Origin: Sediminispirochaeta smaragdinae DSM 11293 | Lineage (GTDB): Bacteria; Spirochaetota; Spirochaetia; DSM-16054; Sediminispirochaetaceae | DNA length: 64,000 nucleotides | Assembly (NCBI RefSeq): GCF_000143985.1 | Contig: NC_014364.1 | Span: 1,674,001-1,738,000, forward strand | Direction of reading: 5' to 3' | Translations under genes and position numbers: made by a program | Shown here: piece by piece, positions 1 through 8,832 of the stretch | How positions within the stretch are numbered: the first letter of the stretch is position 1 | Layout of the letters: each line of letters starts with the position of its first letter | The notes under the pieces: generated by a model | Database searches by the model: none | What the model saw: only the letters and a program-made list of their open reading frames with translations | Told to the model about the DNA's origin: nothing

Positions 1-1344
1 ATGAAACAGGATTTTGACACGATGACACCCCGCCAGATTGTCACTGAGCTGGATAAGTATATTGTCGGTCAGGAAAAGGCGAAAAAGGCCGTTGCAATTG
101 CCCTGCGAAACAGGGTCAGGCGTCGTATGCTGGCCGAAAATCTAAGGGATGAAATCGCGCCGAAGAATATCATCATGATAGGCCCGACCGGCGTAGGAAA
201 GACCGAAATAGCCCGAAGACTTTCGAGGCTTAGCGGTGCGCCGTTTATCAAGGTTGAAGCGACGAAATATACGGAAGTCGGTTATGTGGGGCGGGATGTC
301 GAATCCATGGTCAGAGACCTCATGGCCGTTTCTCTGAATATGGTTAAGGCCGAGATGTCCGAGGGGGTCAAGGAGGAGGCCGAAAACCGGGCGGAGGAGG
401 CCCTTCTTGACCTTTTGCTTCCGGGCATTGGGGGAGATCCTTCTGTTCCCGAGGTCGGTGGCGGGCAGGGTGCTACCCGAGAAAAATTCAGGACCATGTT
501 GAGGGAAGGAAAACTGGACGATAAACTTGTGGAAGTCCAGGTCAGTGGCGGTTCCTTTCCCACCATAGAAGTCTTTAGCGGTCAGAGCCCCGAGGCAATG
601 GATGTTAACTTCGGAAATCTCGGTTCAATCTTCGGAGGCGGTAAGAAGCGCAAACGGGTGAGAGTCGAACAGGCGAAAAAGATCCTGCTTGACGAAGAGA
701 TGGATAAATTGATCGATACCGAGCGGGCCGGAGATATCGCCAGGGAGCGATGCGAGCAGATGGGCATCATCTTTATCGATGAAATTGACAAGGTTGCCGT
801 GAAATCGGACCAGGGTGGTGCCGACGTAAGCAGGGAAGGGGTCCAGCGGGATATCCTCCCCATTGTGGAAGGTTCGACCGTCAACACCAAGTACGGTATG
901 ATCGATACCAGTCACATCCTCTTCATTGCTGCCGGTGCCTTTCATACCAGTAAGCCGAGTGATCTGATTCCCGAGCTCCAGGGGCGATTTCCTCTGCGTG
1001 TGGAACTCGACGACCTCGATGCCGACGACTTTGTCAGAATTCTGACCGAGCCTGAAAATGCCCTGACCAGGCAATATATCGAACTCTTGAAAACCGAAGG
1101 GGTGGATATTGAGTTTACCGATCCCGCGATCAGAAAGCTGAGCGAGATTGCGGCTGAGGTGAATGCCCGGACCGAGAATATCGGAGCACGGCGTCTTCAC
1201 ACCATTATGGAACTGCTGCTGGAGGAGGTCTCCTTTACCGCTCCCGAGCTTAAAGGGCAGAAGATACCGATTACCCCCGAGTATGTGGAGAGCCAACTCG
1301 GAGATATTGTGCAGGATCAGGACCTTGCACGGTACATCCTGTAG
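1..1344 (+). CDS. hslU: HslU, ATPase subunit of the HslUV protease
   Basis: AAA+ unfoldase that feeds substrates to the HslV peptidase in the cytoplasm. The 447-residue length is normal for the family. Walker A (GPTGVGKT) lies at residues 61-68, a Walker B stretch (IIFIDEID) near residue 255, followed by the sensor and C-terminal small domain. The protein ends in RYIL, the kind of C-terminal tail that docks into HslV. The long insertion (I) domain occupies roughly residues 110-240. The ATG is the first base of the window, so its ribosome binding site and the expected upstream hslV lie outside. Known context: hslVU precedes flgB in Borrelia as well. Confidence 0.97.
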   Translation: MKQDFDTMTPRQIVTELDKYIVGQEKAKKAVAIALRNRVRRRMLAENLRDEIAPKNIIMIGPTGVGKTEIARRLSRLSGAPFIKVEATKYTEVGYVGRDVESMVRDLMAVSLNMVKAEMSEGVKEEAENRAEEALLDLLLPGIGGDPSVPEVGGGQGATREKFRTMLREGKLDDKLVEVQVSGGSFPTIEVFSGQSPEAMDVNFGNLGSIFGGGKKRKRVRVEQAKKILLDEEMDKLIDTERAGDIARERCEQMGIIFIDEIDKVAVKSDQGGADVSREGVQRDILPIVEGSTVNTKYGMIDTSHILFIAAGAFHTSKPSDLIPELQGRFPLRVELDDLDADDFVRILTEPENALTRQYIELLKTEGVDIEFTDPAIRKLSEIAAEVNARTENIGARRLHTIMELLLEEVSFTAPELKGQKIPITPEYVESQLGDIVQDQDLARYIL

Positions 1345-1351
1345 AAGATGG

Positions 1352-1379
1352 TAAAGAGGGATGGATATCGGACCGATGA
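1352..1379 (+). promoter_or_regulatory. possible sigma-28-like promoter before flgB
   Basis: TAAAGAGG at 1352-1359 and ACCGATGA at 1372-1379 resemble the flagellar sigma-28 elements (TAAA and GCCGATAA) with a spacer one base longer than consensus. The predicted transcript start would fall on the flgB ribosome binding site (GGAGG, 1387-1391), leaving almost no leader, so this is only a weak candidate. Confidence 0.25.
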
Positions 1380-1397
1380 TAAGAACGGAGGCAAAGG

Positions 1398-1814
1398 ATG
1401 TTTCTGAATAATAGTTTTGGAAAAACCCTCGATGTTTTGCACCGTTCCATGGATGTGGAGATGCTCAGGCGTCAGGTGATGGCGAATAATATTGCCAATG
1501 CCGATACGCCGAACTATAAACGGAGTGTCGTTAATTTCGAATCGCAGCTCGCCAGGGCCCTCGATTCTGAAAAGGTAACCAAGCCTCAGGCGGCCCTTAC
1601 CAATGAGCGTCACATTCCATTTAATCGTGTCCAGAATTATCGTGATGTCCGGCCCAAACGGGTCCTGGATTACCTGAGTGAATCGGACAACAACGGTAAT
1701 AATGTGGACGTGGAGGAGGAGAGTATGCTTCTTCTTCAGAATCAGTTGCGATACGACATGATGAGCAGGGTTGTTGCAGGGGAATTTTCCCGGGTCAACA
1801 TCGTTCTGCGTTAG
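1398..1814 (+). CDS. flgB: FlgB, flagellar proximal rod protein
   Basis: Rod protein joining the MS ring to the hook in the periplasmic flagellum. The 138-residue product has the N-terminal rod/hook signature (ANNIANADTPNYKR, about residues 29-42) and a C-terminal helical segment typical of FlgB. It lacks a cleaved signal peptide and should be exported by the flagellar type III apparatus encoded downstream. The ATG is preceded by GGAGG at 1387-1391. It is the first motility gene after hslU and starts the tightly spaced operon (14 bases to flgC). Confidence 0.97.
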   Translation: MFLNNSFGKTLDVLHRSMDVEMLRRQVMANNIANADTPNYKRSVVNFESQLARALDSEKVTKPQAALTNERHIPFNRVQNYRDVRPKRVLDYLSESDNNGNNVDVEEESMLLLQNQLRYDMMSRVVAGEFSRVNIVLR

Positions 1815-1828
1815 TAAGGAGATAGAGT

Positions 1829-2287
1829 ATGGGCCTTTTTAGCAGCATCAACGTGGCGGCCACCGGCATGAGCGCCCAGCGCTTACGTCTGGATGTGGTG
1901 AGCGATAATATTGCCAATGCAAGCACGGCGAGAACCCCCGAAGGGGGGCCCTTCAGACGCAGTCGGGTTATTTTTCGAGCACGTAACAGCCAGCCTTACT
2001 GGCGGAGTCCTTTTCTTCCCACCGCCCTTGATAATGGTGTGGGGCGAGGGGTTCGTGTTGCTTCTGTTCAAAAGGATATGGATGCAAAGCCCAAGCTGGT
2101 CTACGATCCGACCCATCCCGATGCTATTCAGACGGGTCCGAAAAAGGGTTACGTTGAAATGCCCAACGTCAATATTGTGGAGGAGATGGTGGACATGATG
2201 AGTGCCAGCCGCTCCTATGAGGCGAATGTGGCCGTGGTGAACGGAAGCAAGGCAATGTTCATGCGGGCCCTCGAGATTGGGAGGTAA
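1829..2287 (+). CDS. flgC: FlgC, flagellar rod protein
   Basis: Second rod protein of the periplasmic flagellum, 152 residues. The N-terminal rod signature (VSDNIANASTARTPEGGPF) and the C-terminal segment YVEMPNVNIVEEMVDMM are both diagnostic of FlgC. An AAGGAG ribosome binding site precedes the ATG. It lies between flgB and fliE (3 bases apart), as in other spirochetes. Confidence 0.97.
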   Translation: MGLFSSINVAATGMSAQRLRLDVVSDNIANASTARTPEGGPFRRSRVIFRARNSQPYWRSPFLPTALDNGVGRGVRVASVQKDMDAKPKLVYDPTHPDAIQTGPKKGYVEMPNVNIVEEMVDMMSASRSYEANVAVVNGSKAMFMRALEIGR

Positions 2288-2290
2288 TAG

Positions 2291-2629
2291 ATGAGTGCGA
2301 TTACAGGAGCCGCCGTCGGTGATATCGTCAGGCTGGCAAAAACCAACCCTTCACATCTTTCCGGAATCGTGCACGCCAATGAGGAAAAAGTTGATGCTCC
2401 CATGGTCGGGCAGGATTTCGGATCCCTGGTGGAAAAGGCCCTCACCGGGGCCAGTAACCAGGAGCAGGAGGCCAATGCCCTTGCCCAGCAGTTTATTACC
2501 GATCCCGATAGTGTGGATGTTCACGATGTCACCATCGCCATGGGAAAGGCGAATATGGCGGTATCGATGACCAAGAGTGTTGTTGACGAAGCCTTGAAAG
2601 CGTATCGTGAGATTATAAACCTGAGATAG
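2291..2629 (+). CDS. fliE: FliE, rod/MS-ring adaptor
   Basis: Small adaptor connecting the MS ring to the rod, 112 residues, normal length. The central and C-terminal part (SFGSLVEKALTGA-like and VDVHDVTIAMGKANMA) matches FliE, including the conserved DVHDV motif. The ATG follows the flgC stop by three bases with GAGGT just upstream. Location between flgC and fliF supports the call. Confidence 0.95.
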   Translation: MSAITGAAVGDIVRLAKTNPSHLSGIVHANEEKVDAPMVGQDFGSLVEKALTGASNQEQEANALAQQFITDPDSVDVHDVTIAMGKANMAVSMTKSVVDEALKAYREIINLR

Positions 2630-2695
2630 TAATCGATTTTGTGCTCTCAACGGGGAAGAGAGCGCATAATCGTCAGAGAGGATATGGGAGGGGAC

Positions 2696-4405
2696 ATGAA
2701 CGAATGGTTGAAAAAGAGTATCGACCAGCTGAAAGCCTTATGGGGAAAGTGGTCGATGGTGCAAAAGCTCATTCTCGCAGCGGTGGTAGTGGTGGCCGTG
2801 GTGGGGATTGTGCTGATGTTGCATGTCAGTGCGACACCGAGCATGGTGCCTTTGATAACGGCGCCCATTACAGACCAGGATAAACTGGACAAGATTAGTG
2901 TTCGTCTTGATGAAGAAGGGGTTGAACATACAATAACCGCCGAGGGATTGATCCTTGTTCCCGATAAGCGAACGGCCCAGCGAATGGTCTCGATTTTGGC
3001 CCGGGAAGATTTAATCCCTGCAGATACCTCTCCCTGGGATATCTTTAAGATGGACCGCTGGACCCTTACGGACTTCGAACGGAATGTGAACCTCCGGAGG
3101 GCCATCACCGAAAACCTCGAACAGCATATAGAAGCACTTGAGGATGTAGACAATGCGCAGGTAACCCTGGTTTTACCCGAAGACAAGCTTTTTCAGGAAG
3201 ACCAAAATCCTGTTACCGCTTCGGTCATTATTACCCCCAGACCGGGTTCTGATATCACCCAAAGCCGATCCAAAATTGAAGGAATCGTAAAACTGGTACG
3301 CCTGGCAGTAGAAGGTTTAAAAGATGAAAACATCGTTATTAGCGACCAGCGTGGTGTTGTTCTGAACGATTTTGCCGACATGGCCGATTTTGATCGTCTG
3401 GAACTTTCGAAGCGGCAGCTTGACCAGAAGCAGCGGCTTGAGGCTACTTACAAGAATCAGATCTTCACAGAGATGAGTCAGATATTCGGTTCCGATCGTG
3501 TCAGCATCCTCAAGGTTGATATCGATCTCGACTTCCGAAAGGAAACGGTCTCCACCGAAGAACATTTCCCCGTTACCACCGTAGAGGATAATCCCAATAC
3601 CCCTTACAACGAGCGCGAATATGTACTCTCCATTCCCCGTTCCAGTGAGATTGTCAAGGAGGAGTTTAAGGGGACCGGATTCAATCCCGAGGGTCCTCCG
3701 GGACAGGAAGGGCAAACCCCTCCTGCCTACAAGGACATGAATAATCTCGTGGGAAACTACAACAAGAATTCCGAAATCATTAATCAGGAAGTCAATACGA
3801 GGAATATCGTCGAAGAGAAGAGTCCGTGGACCATTCGTCGCATCACTGTCGGTGTGGCCGTCGACGGAGTGTGGCGTTGGAGCTACAATGAAAACGGAAC
3901 GGTGAAACTGGACACCGACGGTTCCATCGAGCGGGAATACACACCGGTCTCCGACGAAGATCTGAATAAGGCCCAGACCCTTATCGAGCATGCGGTCGGC
4001 TTCAACAGGGAACGGGGAGATTCCGTCACCGTTCAGCACATCCAATTCGATCGTTCCAACCAATTTGCCCAGGAAGATGAACATTTTCGGGCCCAGAAAC
4101 GACTGCAGCAGGCGATCCTCTACTCGATTATCGGCCTCGCTGTCATCATCGTCGCCTTTATCGTGTTCAGGCTGATAAGTAGGGAACTTGAGCGGCGAAG
4201 AAGACTTCGGGAAGAAGAGCTTGCCCGTCAGCATCAGATGATGCGGGAAGCGGCCCTGCGGAATGCGGAAGAGGAAGAGATGGAAGTGGCCATGTCGGTG
4301 GAAGAGCGGGCTCGCATGGAGATGCAGGAAAACGCCATCAATATGGCGCGGGAGCATCCGGAGGATGTCGCTCAGCTGATACGGACCTGGTTGGCGGAGG
4401 AGTAG
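2696..4405 (+). CDS. fliF: FliF, flagellar MS-ring protein
   Basis: Forms the MS ring in the inner membrane, the base on which rod, C ring and export gate assemble. About 569 residues. A first membrane segment lies near residues 19-40 and a second near residues 475-495; the N-terminal PDKRTAQRMVSILAREDLIP region is the YscJ/FliF ring-building motif. The cytoplasmic tail after the second segment is charged and should bind FliG. I chose the ATG at 2696 because GGGAGGGG lies at 2686-2693; an in-frame reading opens further upstream at 2639 but has no ribosome binding site. FliG follows three bases after the stop. Confidence 0.95.
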   Translation: MNEWLKKSIDQLKALWGKWSMVQKLILAAVVVVAVVGIVLMLHVSATPSMVPLITAPITDQDKLDKISVRLDEEGVEHTITAEGLILVPDKRTAQRMVSILAREDLIPADTSPWDIFKMDRWTLTDFERNVNLRRAITENLEQHIEALEDVDNAQVTLVLPEDKLFQEDQNPVTASVIITPRPGSDITQSRSKIEGIVKLVRLAVEGLKDENIVISDQRGVVLNDFADMADFDRLELSKRQLDQKQRLEATYKNQIFTEMSQIFGSDRVSILKVDIDLDFRKETVSTEEHFPVTTVEDNPNTPYNEREYVLSIPRSSEIVKEEFKGTGFNPEGPPGQEGQTPPAYKDMNNLVGNYNKNSEIINQEVNTRNIVEEKSPWTIRRITVGVAVDGVWRWSYNENGTVKLDTDGSIEREYTPVSDEDLNKAQTLIEHAVGFNRERGDSVTVQHIQFDRSNQFAQEDEHFRAQKRLQQAILYSIIGLAVIIVAFIVFRLISRELERRRRLREEELARQHQMMREAALRNAEEEEMEVAMSVEERARMEMQENAINMAREHPEDVAQLIRTWLAEE

Positions 4406-4408
4406 CGT

Positions 4409-5461
4409 ATGGCAAAACAGAGCGGAGGTCAGGCCGCCGCTGCCGGCGGGAAAAAGATCAAAAAAGAGCTTTCGGGACGACAGAAGGCTGCTATTTTCCT
4501 CGTTACCCTCGGTTCGGAGATCTCCGCCGAGATCTTCAAGCATATGCGGGAAGACGAGATCGAAACCCTTACCTTCGAGATCGCGCGGCTTGATAATGTG
4601 GATTCTGAGGACCGGGATAGGGTCCTGATGGAGTTCAAGGAGCTTATGATGGCTCAGGACTTCATTACTTCCGGTGGTATAGACTATGCTCGGGAACTTT
4701 TGGAAAAAAGCCTCGGCAGCCAAAAGGCGGTGGATATTATCAACCGTCTCACCAGCAGCCTACAGGTGCGTCCCTTCGATTTTATCAGACGCACCGATCC
4801 TGCCCACCTGATGAACTTCATCCAGCAGGAGCATCCACAGACCATTGCCTTGATTCTGGCCTATCTGGAACCTGCTAAGGCTTCGGCCATTCTGGGCAGT
4901 CTTTCCCACGAACTCCAGTCCGATGTCGCCAAGCGAATAGCCACCATGGATAGAACCAGCCCCGAGACCTTACGTGAGGTGGAACGGGTGCTCGAGAAAA
5001 AGCTTTCGACCCTTTCCAGTGAGGATTTTACCGCTGCCGGTGGTGTTGAGAATATCGTCGAGATCATCAACCTCGTGGACCGCACCACCGAGAAGGCGAT
5101 CATCGAATCCCTTGAGGAAGAGGATCCCGAGTTGGCAGAAGAGATCAAAAAGCGAATGTTTGTCTTCGAGGATATCGTTCTTCTCGACGACCGGGCGATC
5201 CAGAAGGTACTCAGGGAAGTGGATACCGCCGAGCTTGCAAAGGCCTTGCGCGGCGTAGAGGCGGAGGTCCAGGACAAGATCTTCCGGAACATGTCCAAGC
5301 GAGCATCCGCACTTCTGAAGGAAGAGATGGAATACATGGGACCGATCAGGCTCAAGGATGTGGAAGAGACCCAGCAGAAGATTGTCGCCATCATCAGGAA
5401 GCTCGAAGATCAGGGAGAAATTGTTGTGGCCCGCTCCGGCGAAGACGAGATGGTCGTCTGA
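4409..5461 (+). CDS. fliG: FliG, rotor switch protein
   Basis: C-ring protein that takes torque from the MotAB stator. The 350-residue product has the FliG N, middle and C domains in order; the middle domain carries the EHPQ motif (IQQEHPQTIALILAYL, about residue 143) that contacts FliM, and the C-terminal domain carries the charged helix near residues 275-300. The N-terminal 20 residues are Ala/Gly/Lys-rich. It sits between fliF and fliH with a three-base gap to fliF. Spirochetes often have a second fliG elsewhere; this is the operon copy, usually called FliG2. Confidence 0.95.
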   Translation: MAKQSGGQAAAAGGKKIKKELSGRQKAAIFLVTLGSEISAEIFKHMREDEIETLTFEIARLDNVDSEDRDRVLMEFKELMMAQDFITSGGIDYARELLEKSLGSQKAVDIINRLTSSLQVRPFDFIRRTDPAHLMNFIQQEHPQTIALILAYLEPAKASAILGSLSHELQSDVAKRIATMDRTSPETLREVERVLEKKLSTLSSEDFTAAGGVENIVEIINLVDRTTEKAIIESLEEEDPELAEEIKKRMFVFEDIVLLDDRAIQKVLREVDTAELAKALRGVEAEVQDKIFRNMSKRASALLKEEMEYMGPIRLKDVEETQQKIVAIIRKLEDQGEIVVARSGEDEMVV

Positions 5462-5494
5462 TTTCGCGGGAGATAGGACCGGGAGGATATCGAT

Positions 5495-6415
5495 TTGGCC
5501 AAGAATGTGTTTCGTTCCCAGGAGGTTGCAACCTTACAGGATAAGGTTGTGCTGCAAACTCCTTTCCAGCCCATGATCGAGGAAGAGATTCCTGCGGCGG
5601 TGGAGGAGTATACCGGACCCACCGCCGATGATCTGCGACGGGAAGCCGAGCTTTTCCGACAAAACTGGGAGCAGGAAAAGCAGCACATGATGGAAAGCGC
5701 CGAACAAGAGGCGAAGCAAATCGTTTCCGACGCCGAGGAGAGGGCTTTTGCCGAGGTAAAACAAAAAGGAGACGAGGCGCGCAAAACAATCCAGGATGCG
5801 GAAGAGGATGCTCGCCGTATCTTGGAGGATGCCCGCCACCAGGCCGAACAGGCGACTGCCGATGCCGATACTGCGGCCTCCGCGGTTCGGGAGGCCGCAC
5901 GGAAAGAGGGGTATGAGGAAGGAAGACAGGCTGGATACGATGAGGGGCTTGAGGATGCCCACCGTCTTGCCGAACAGCTTCAGCGGGTTCTCGACAAGGC
6001 GATCGAAAAGCGAACCGCCATCATCGAAGAATCGGAGACCCAGATTATCGAGTTGGTTTTGATGATCGCCAGGAAGGTTGTGAAGGTGATCAGCGAAAAC
6101 CAGAAAAACGTGGTTGTCAACAACGTCATCCAGGCCTTGAGAAAGCTTAAAAGCCGGGGAGAGGTCCTTGTCAGGGTCAACCTCGAGGATGTGGAACTTG
6201 CCAGTGACCGCATCAAGGATTTTATCCGTATGGTTGAAAATGTACGGGCCGTTACTGTTGTAGAGGATTCCACTGTGGATCGGGGGGGCTGTGTTATCGA
6301 GACCGATTTCGGTGAAATCGATGCCAGAATCTCCAGTCAGCTGAAAGAGATTGAGGATAGAATTCTGGAGCTGGCTCCCATACGCAGTCGTACGAATGAG
6401 GAGCTCGAGGTATGA
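5495..6415 (+). CDS. fliH: FliH, export ATPase regulator
   Basis: Cytoplasmic stator of the flagellar export ATPase that anchors FliI to the C ring. 306 residues, longer than enterobacterial FliH, with a long Glu/Ala-rich coiled coil at about residues 40-170 and the conserved globular C-terminal domain after it. The start codon is TTG at 5495 with GGGAGGA at 5481-5487. Its stop overlaps the fliI start (ATGA), which suggests translational coupling of the two export partners. Confidence 0.92.
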   Translation: MAKNVFRSQEVATLQDKVVLQTPFQPMIEEEIPAAVEEYTGPTADDLRREAELFRQNWEQEKQHMMESAEQEAKQIVSDAEERAFAEVKQKGDEARKTIQDAEEDARRILEDARHQAEQATADADTAASAVREAARKEGYEEGRQAGYDEGLEDAHRLAEQLQRVLDKAIEKRTAIIEESETQIIELVLMIARKVVKVISENQKNVVVNNVIQALRKLKSRGEVLVRVNLEDVELASDRIKDFIRMVENVRAVTVVEDSTVDRGGCVIETDFGEIDARISSQLKEIEDRILELAPIRSRTNEELEV

Positions 6416-7773
6416 CCGCTCTTTTTCAGAAATATACCGATGTTCTGGAACGAATGGATCCGATCAAGGAGATTGGTACCGTCCGTGAGGTCAAGGGGCT
6501 GCTTGTGGAGAGCCACGGACCCCAGGTCGTTGTCGGAGAATTATGTCAGATCCTTACCTCGGGAGGGGAGCCGGTATGGGCCGAGGTCGTCGGTTTTCGG
6601 GACAGAACCGTTCAGCTGATGCCCTTCGAATCAATGGACGGAATCGAGCCTGGCTCCCAGGTCGTAGCGATGGGTGAAACTCTTTCCGTTCCCGTTTCCG
6701 AAAAGATGCTTGGGAGGGTCCTTGATGCCATGGGCCGCCCCATTGACGGAAAGGGGCCGGTCGGCGGGGCTGAAAGCGTCTCCACGGTCAACACCCCTCC
6801 AAATGTACTGACTCGTAAGCCAATCAAGCGTCAGATGGTTACCGGGGTCCGGGCGATCGACACCATGACCCCTATCGGCAAAGGACAGCGCATTGGTATC
6901 TTTTCGGGAAGCGGAGTGGGAAAATCGACCCTTTTGGGGATGATCGCGCGCAACACCTCGGCCGATATCAATGTCATCGCCCTCATCGGGGAACGAGGAC
7001 GGGAGGTCCAGGAGTTTATCGAGTACGACCTCGGGCCTGAAGGGCTCGAGCGTTCCATTCTCGTTGTCTCCACCGGTGATACCGCTCCTTTGAGCCGACT
7101 TCGCGGAGCCTTTGTGGCTACCACCATCGCCGAGCATTTTCGTGACAAGGGTGCGGATGTCATGCTCTTGTTCGATTCGGTTACCCGCTTTGCCAGAGCC
7201 CAGCGTGAGATTGGCCTTGCGGTCGGAGAACCTCCCGCCACCAGGGGCTACACGCCCTCCGTTTTTTCCACCCTTCCGAAGCTGCTTGAGCGCTGCGGGA
7301 CAGGAGAGCGGGGAACTATTACCGGTTTTTATACCATCCTTGTGGAGGGCGATGATATGGATGAGCCGGTTGCCGACGCCGTTCGTGGTATTCTGGATGG
7401 ACATATCGTCTTGAGCAGGAAGTTGGCCCAGGCCTATCGTTATCCTGCCATCGATGTGCTTGCCAGTTTAAGCCGTCTCGGAACGAAGATCACCTCTCCT
7501 TTGGTCCAGAAGGCCTCAGGAAAGCTTAGATCGCTTCTCGCGGTCTATACCGACGCCGAGGATCTGATCAATGTCGGAGCCTATGCCGAAGGCAGTAATT
7601 CCGCCATCGACGAGGCGATAGAAAAGATCGATGCGATTCGTGAATTCCTGGGACAAGGCATTACCGAAGCGGCACCGATCAGAGAAACCATAGCCCGTAT
7701 GGGAGCGATTGCGGGAATTCCCATTCCTGAAGAGGAGCTGGACGCATATGAAACGGTTTCAATTCGCGCTTGA
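6412..7773 (+). CDS. fliI: FliI, flagellar export ATPase
   Basis: F1-like ATPase that powers unfolding and entry of flagellar export substrates. 453 residues. Walker A GSGVGKST lies near residues 166-173 and the segment MLLFDSVTRFARAQREIGLA contains the Walker B aspartate. PPATRGYTPSVF is typical of the FliI/YscN family. The start overlaps fliH by four bases and the end overlaps fliJ by 26 bases. Confidence 0.97.
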   Translation: MTALFQKYTDVLERMDPIKEIGTVREVKGLLVESHGPQVVVGELCQILTSGGEPVWAEVVGFRDRTVQLMPFESMDGIEPGSQVVAMGETLSVPVSEKMLGRVLDAMGRPIDGKGPVGGAESVSTVNTPPNVLTRKPIKRQMVTGVRAIDTMTPIGKGQRIGIFSGSGVGKSTLLGMIARNTSADINVIALIGERGREVQEFIEYDLGPEGLERSILVVSTGDTAPLSRLRGAFVATTIAEHFRDKGADVMLLFDSVTRFARAQREIGLAVGEPPATRGYTPSVFSTLPKLLERCGTGERGTITGFYTILVEGDDMDEPVADAVRGILDGHIVLSRKLAQAYRYPAIDVLASLSRLGTKITSPLVQKASGKLRSLLAVYTDAEDLINVGAYAEGSNSAIDEAIEKIDAIREFLGQGITEAAPIRETIARMGAIAGIPIPEEELDAYETVSIRA

Positions 7774-8188
7774 ATCTATCCTGGAGCTTCGTCAATGGGA
7801 GGAGCGACAGAAGGAGATCGATCTCGGAAAGATCATTGGAGAATGTGTTACCGTCAGGCGTCAGATCGAAGAGCGTACCATGCAGGAGCGACAAAGTTTT
7901 CTCGACCGGCGAGACGGCTTCGATCTTGAGGAGCTTCTGGAGATTGAGCATTTCGGTCGTCGCATGCGATGCGAGCGACAGGAGCTTTCCATCAGACTGG
8001 AAGATCTCGAGGCAAAACGGGCCGAGGCTCAAGAGGAATTCCTCGAGGCTTCCCGTAAGCGCAAGGTCCTGGAGAAGCTGAAAGAACGGAAGGCCGAAAT
8101 TCATAGAAAGCAGGAGCTGGCCGTACAGCAGAGGAGCCTCGACGAGATTGGTTCTTCTTTGTCGGTACGTGTAAGGCAAGGGAGGTAA
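7748..8188 (+). CDS. fliJ: FliJ (FlbA-type) export chaperone
   Basis: Coiled-coil protein that acts as the central stalk of the FliI hexamer. 146 residues, almost entirely charged helix, beginning MKRFQFALESILELRQWEE, which is the usual FliJ opening. I chose the ATG at 7748; this makes a 26-base overlap with fliI. In Borrelia the gene at this position is named flbA. Sequence conservation of FliJ is low, so position and coiled-coil profile carry much of the call. Confidence 0.88.
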   Translation: MKRFQFALESILELRQWEERQKEIDLGKIIGECVTVRRQIEERTMQERQSFLDRRDGFDLEELLEIEHFGRRMRCERQELSIRLEDLEAKRAEAQEEFLEASRKRKVLEKLKERKAEIHRKQELAVQQRSLDEIGSSLSVRVRQGR

Positions 8189-8191
8189 TTT

Positions 8192-8809
8192 GTGGCATCA
8201 GCGGCACAAACCGGAGCACGGATCTTTGTATTGGTTCTTCTCATCATAGTCCTGATCTTCTCCGGACTGCTTTGGTTCGATTATCTCGGCCTGATTCAGG
8301 TGAAACCGCTTTTTGCGCCGGTCCTGCACATGGTAGGGGTTGACGTTCCCGAAGAGCCTCCCGAAGCACAGAATCTGGACACCCTTATGCTCGAGAAGGA
8401 GCGTCTTTCCAAGCAGCTTGAGGCTCTCGATATTAGGGATGAAGAGCTCGATCGACGGGAGAGTGACCTTGATACCAGGGAAGCTGAGATCGAGCAAAAG
8501 CTGGAAGTGCTTCAGGAACGGGAAGATGGTCTGAAAGAACAAGAAAATTCGTTTAACCAAAGGCTGAAACTGTACGAAAATAAAAGAGCAAACCTGCGAC
8601 AGGCGGCTCAATATTACGTCGGTATGCCGCCTCAGCAGGCCGTCGACCGTCTTTTGGAGATGGACGACCAGGATGTGATTGATATTCTTCGGACGGTTGA
8701 GGAGATAGCCCAGGAAAGTGGTGAGGCTTCCACCGTCTCCTACTGGCTGAGCTTGATGCCTGCGGATCGTGCCGCCGTCCTGAGCAGAAAAATGATCGTA
8801 AAGCCCTGA
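8192..8809 (+). CDS. flbB: FlbB, periplasmic flagellar collar protein
   Basis: In spirochetes FlbB lies at the base of the collar, the spirochete-specific ring that surrounds the periplasmic motor. The 205-residue product has one N-terminal membrane segment (about residues 10-30), a long charged coiled coil (about 65-135) and a C-terminal MgtE-like helical domain. The start is GTG at 8192 with GGAGGT at 8181-8186. Position between fliJ and fliK matches Borrelia. The function is known from that genus; here it is inferred from position and architecture. Confidence 0.87.
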   Translation: MASAAQTGARIFVLVLLIIVLIFSGLLWFDYLGLIQVKPLFAPVLHMVGVDVPEEPPEAQNLDTLMLEKERLSKQLEALDIRDEELDRRESDLDTREAEIEQKLEVLQEREDGLKEQENSFNQRLKLYENKRANLRQAAQYYVGMPPQQAVDRLLEMDDQDVIDILRTVEEIAQESGEASTVSYWLSLMPADRAAVLSRKMIVKP

Positions 8810-8832
8810 CCGACGTCGGGTATGGAGGAAAC

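Noticed and set aside
3317-4723. Long open frame on the minus strand opposite fliF/fliG
   Set aside because: It lies fully opposite two well-conserved genes, has no ribosome binding site and its translation resembles no protein family. It is a by-product of codon use.
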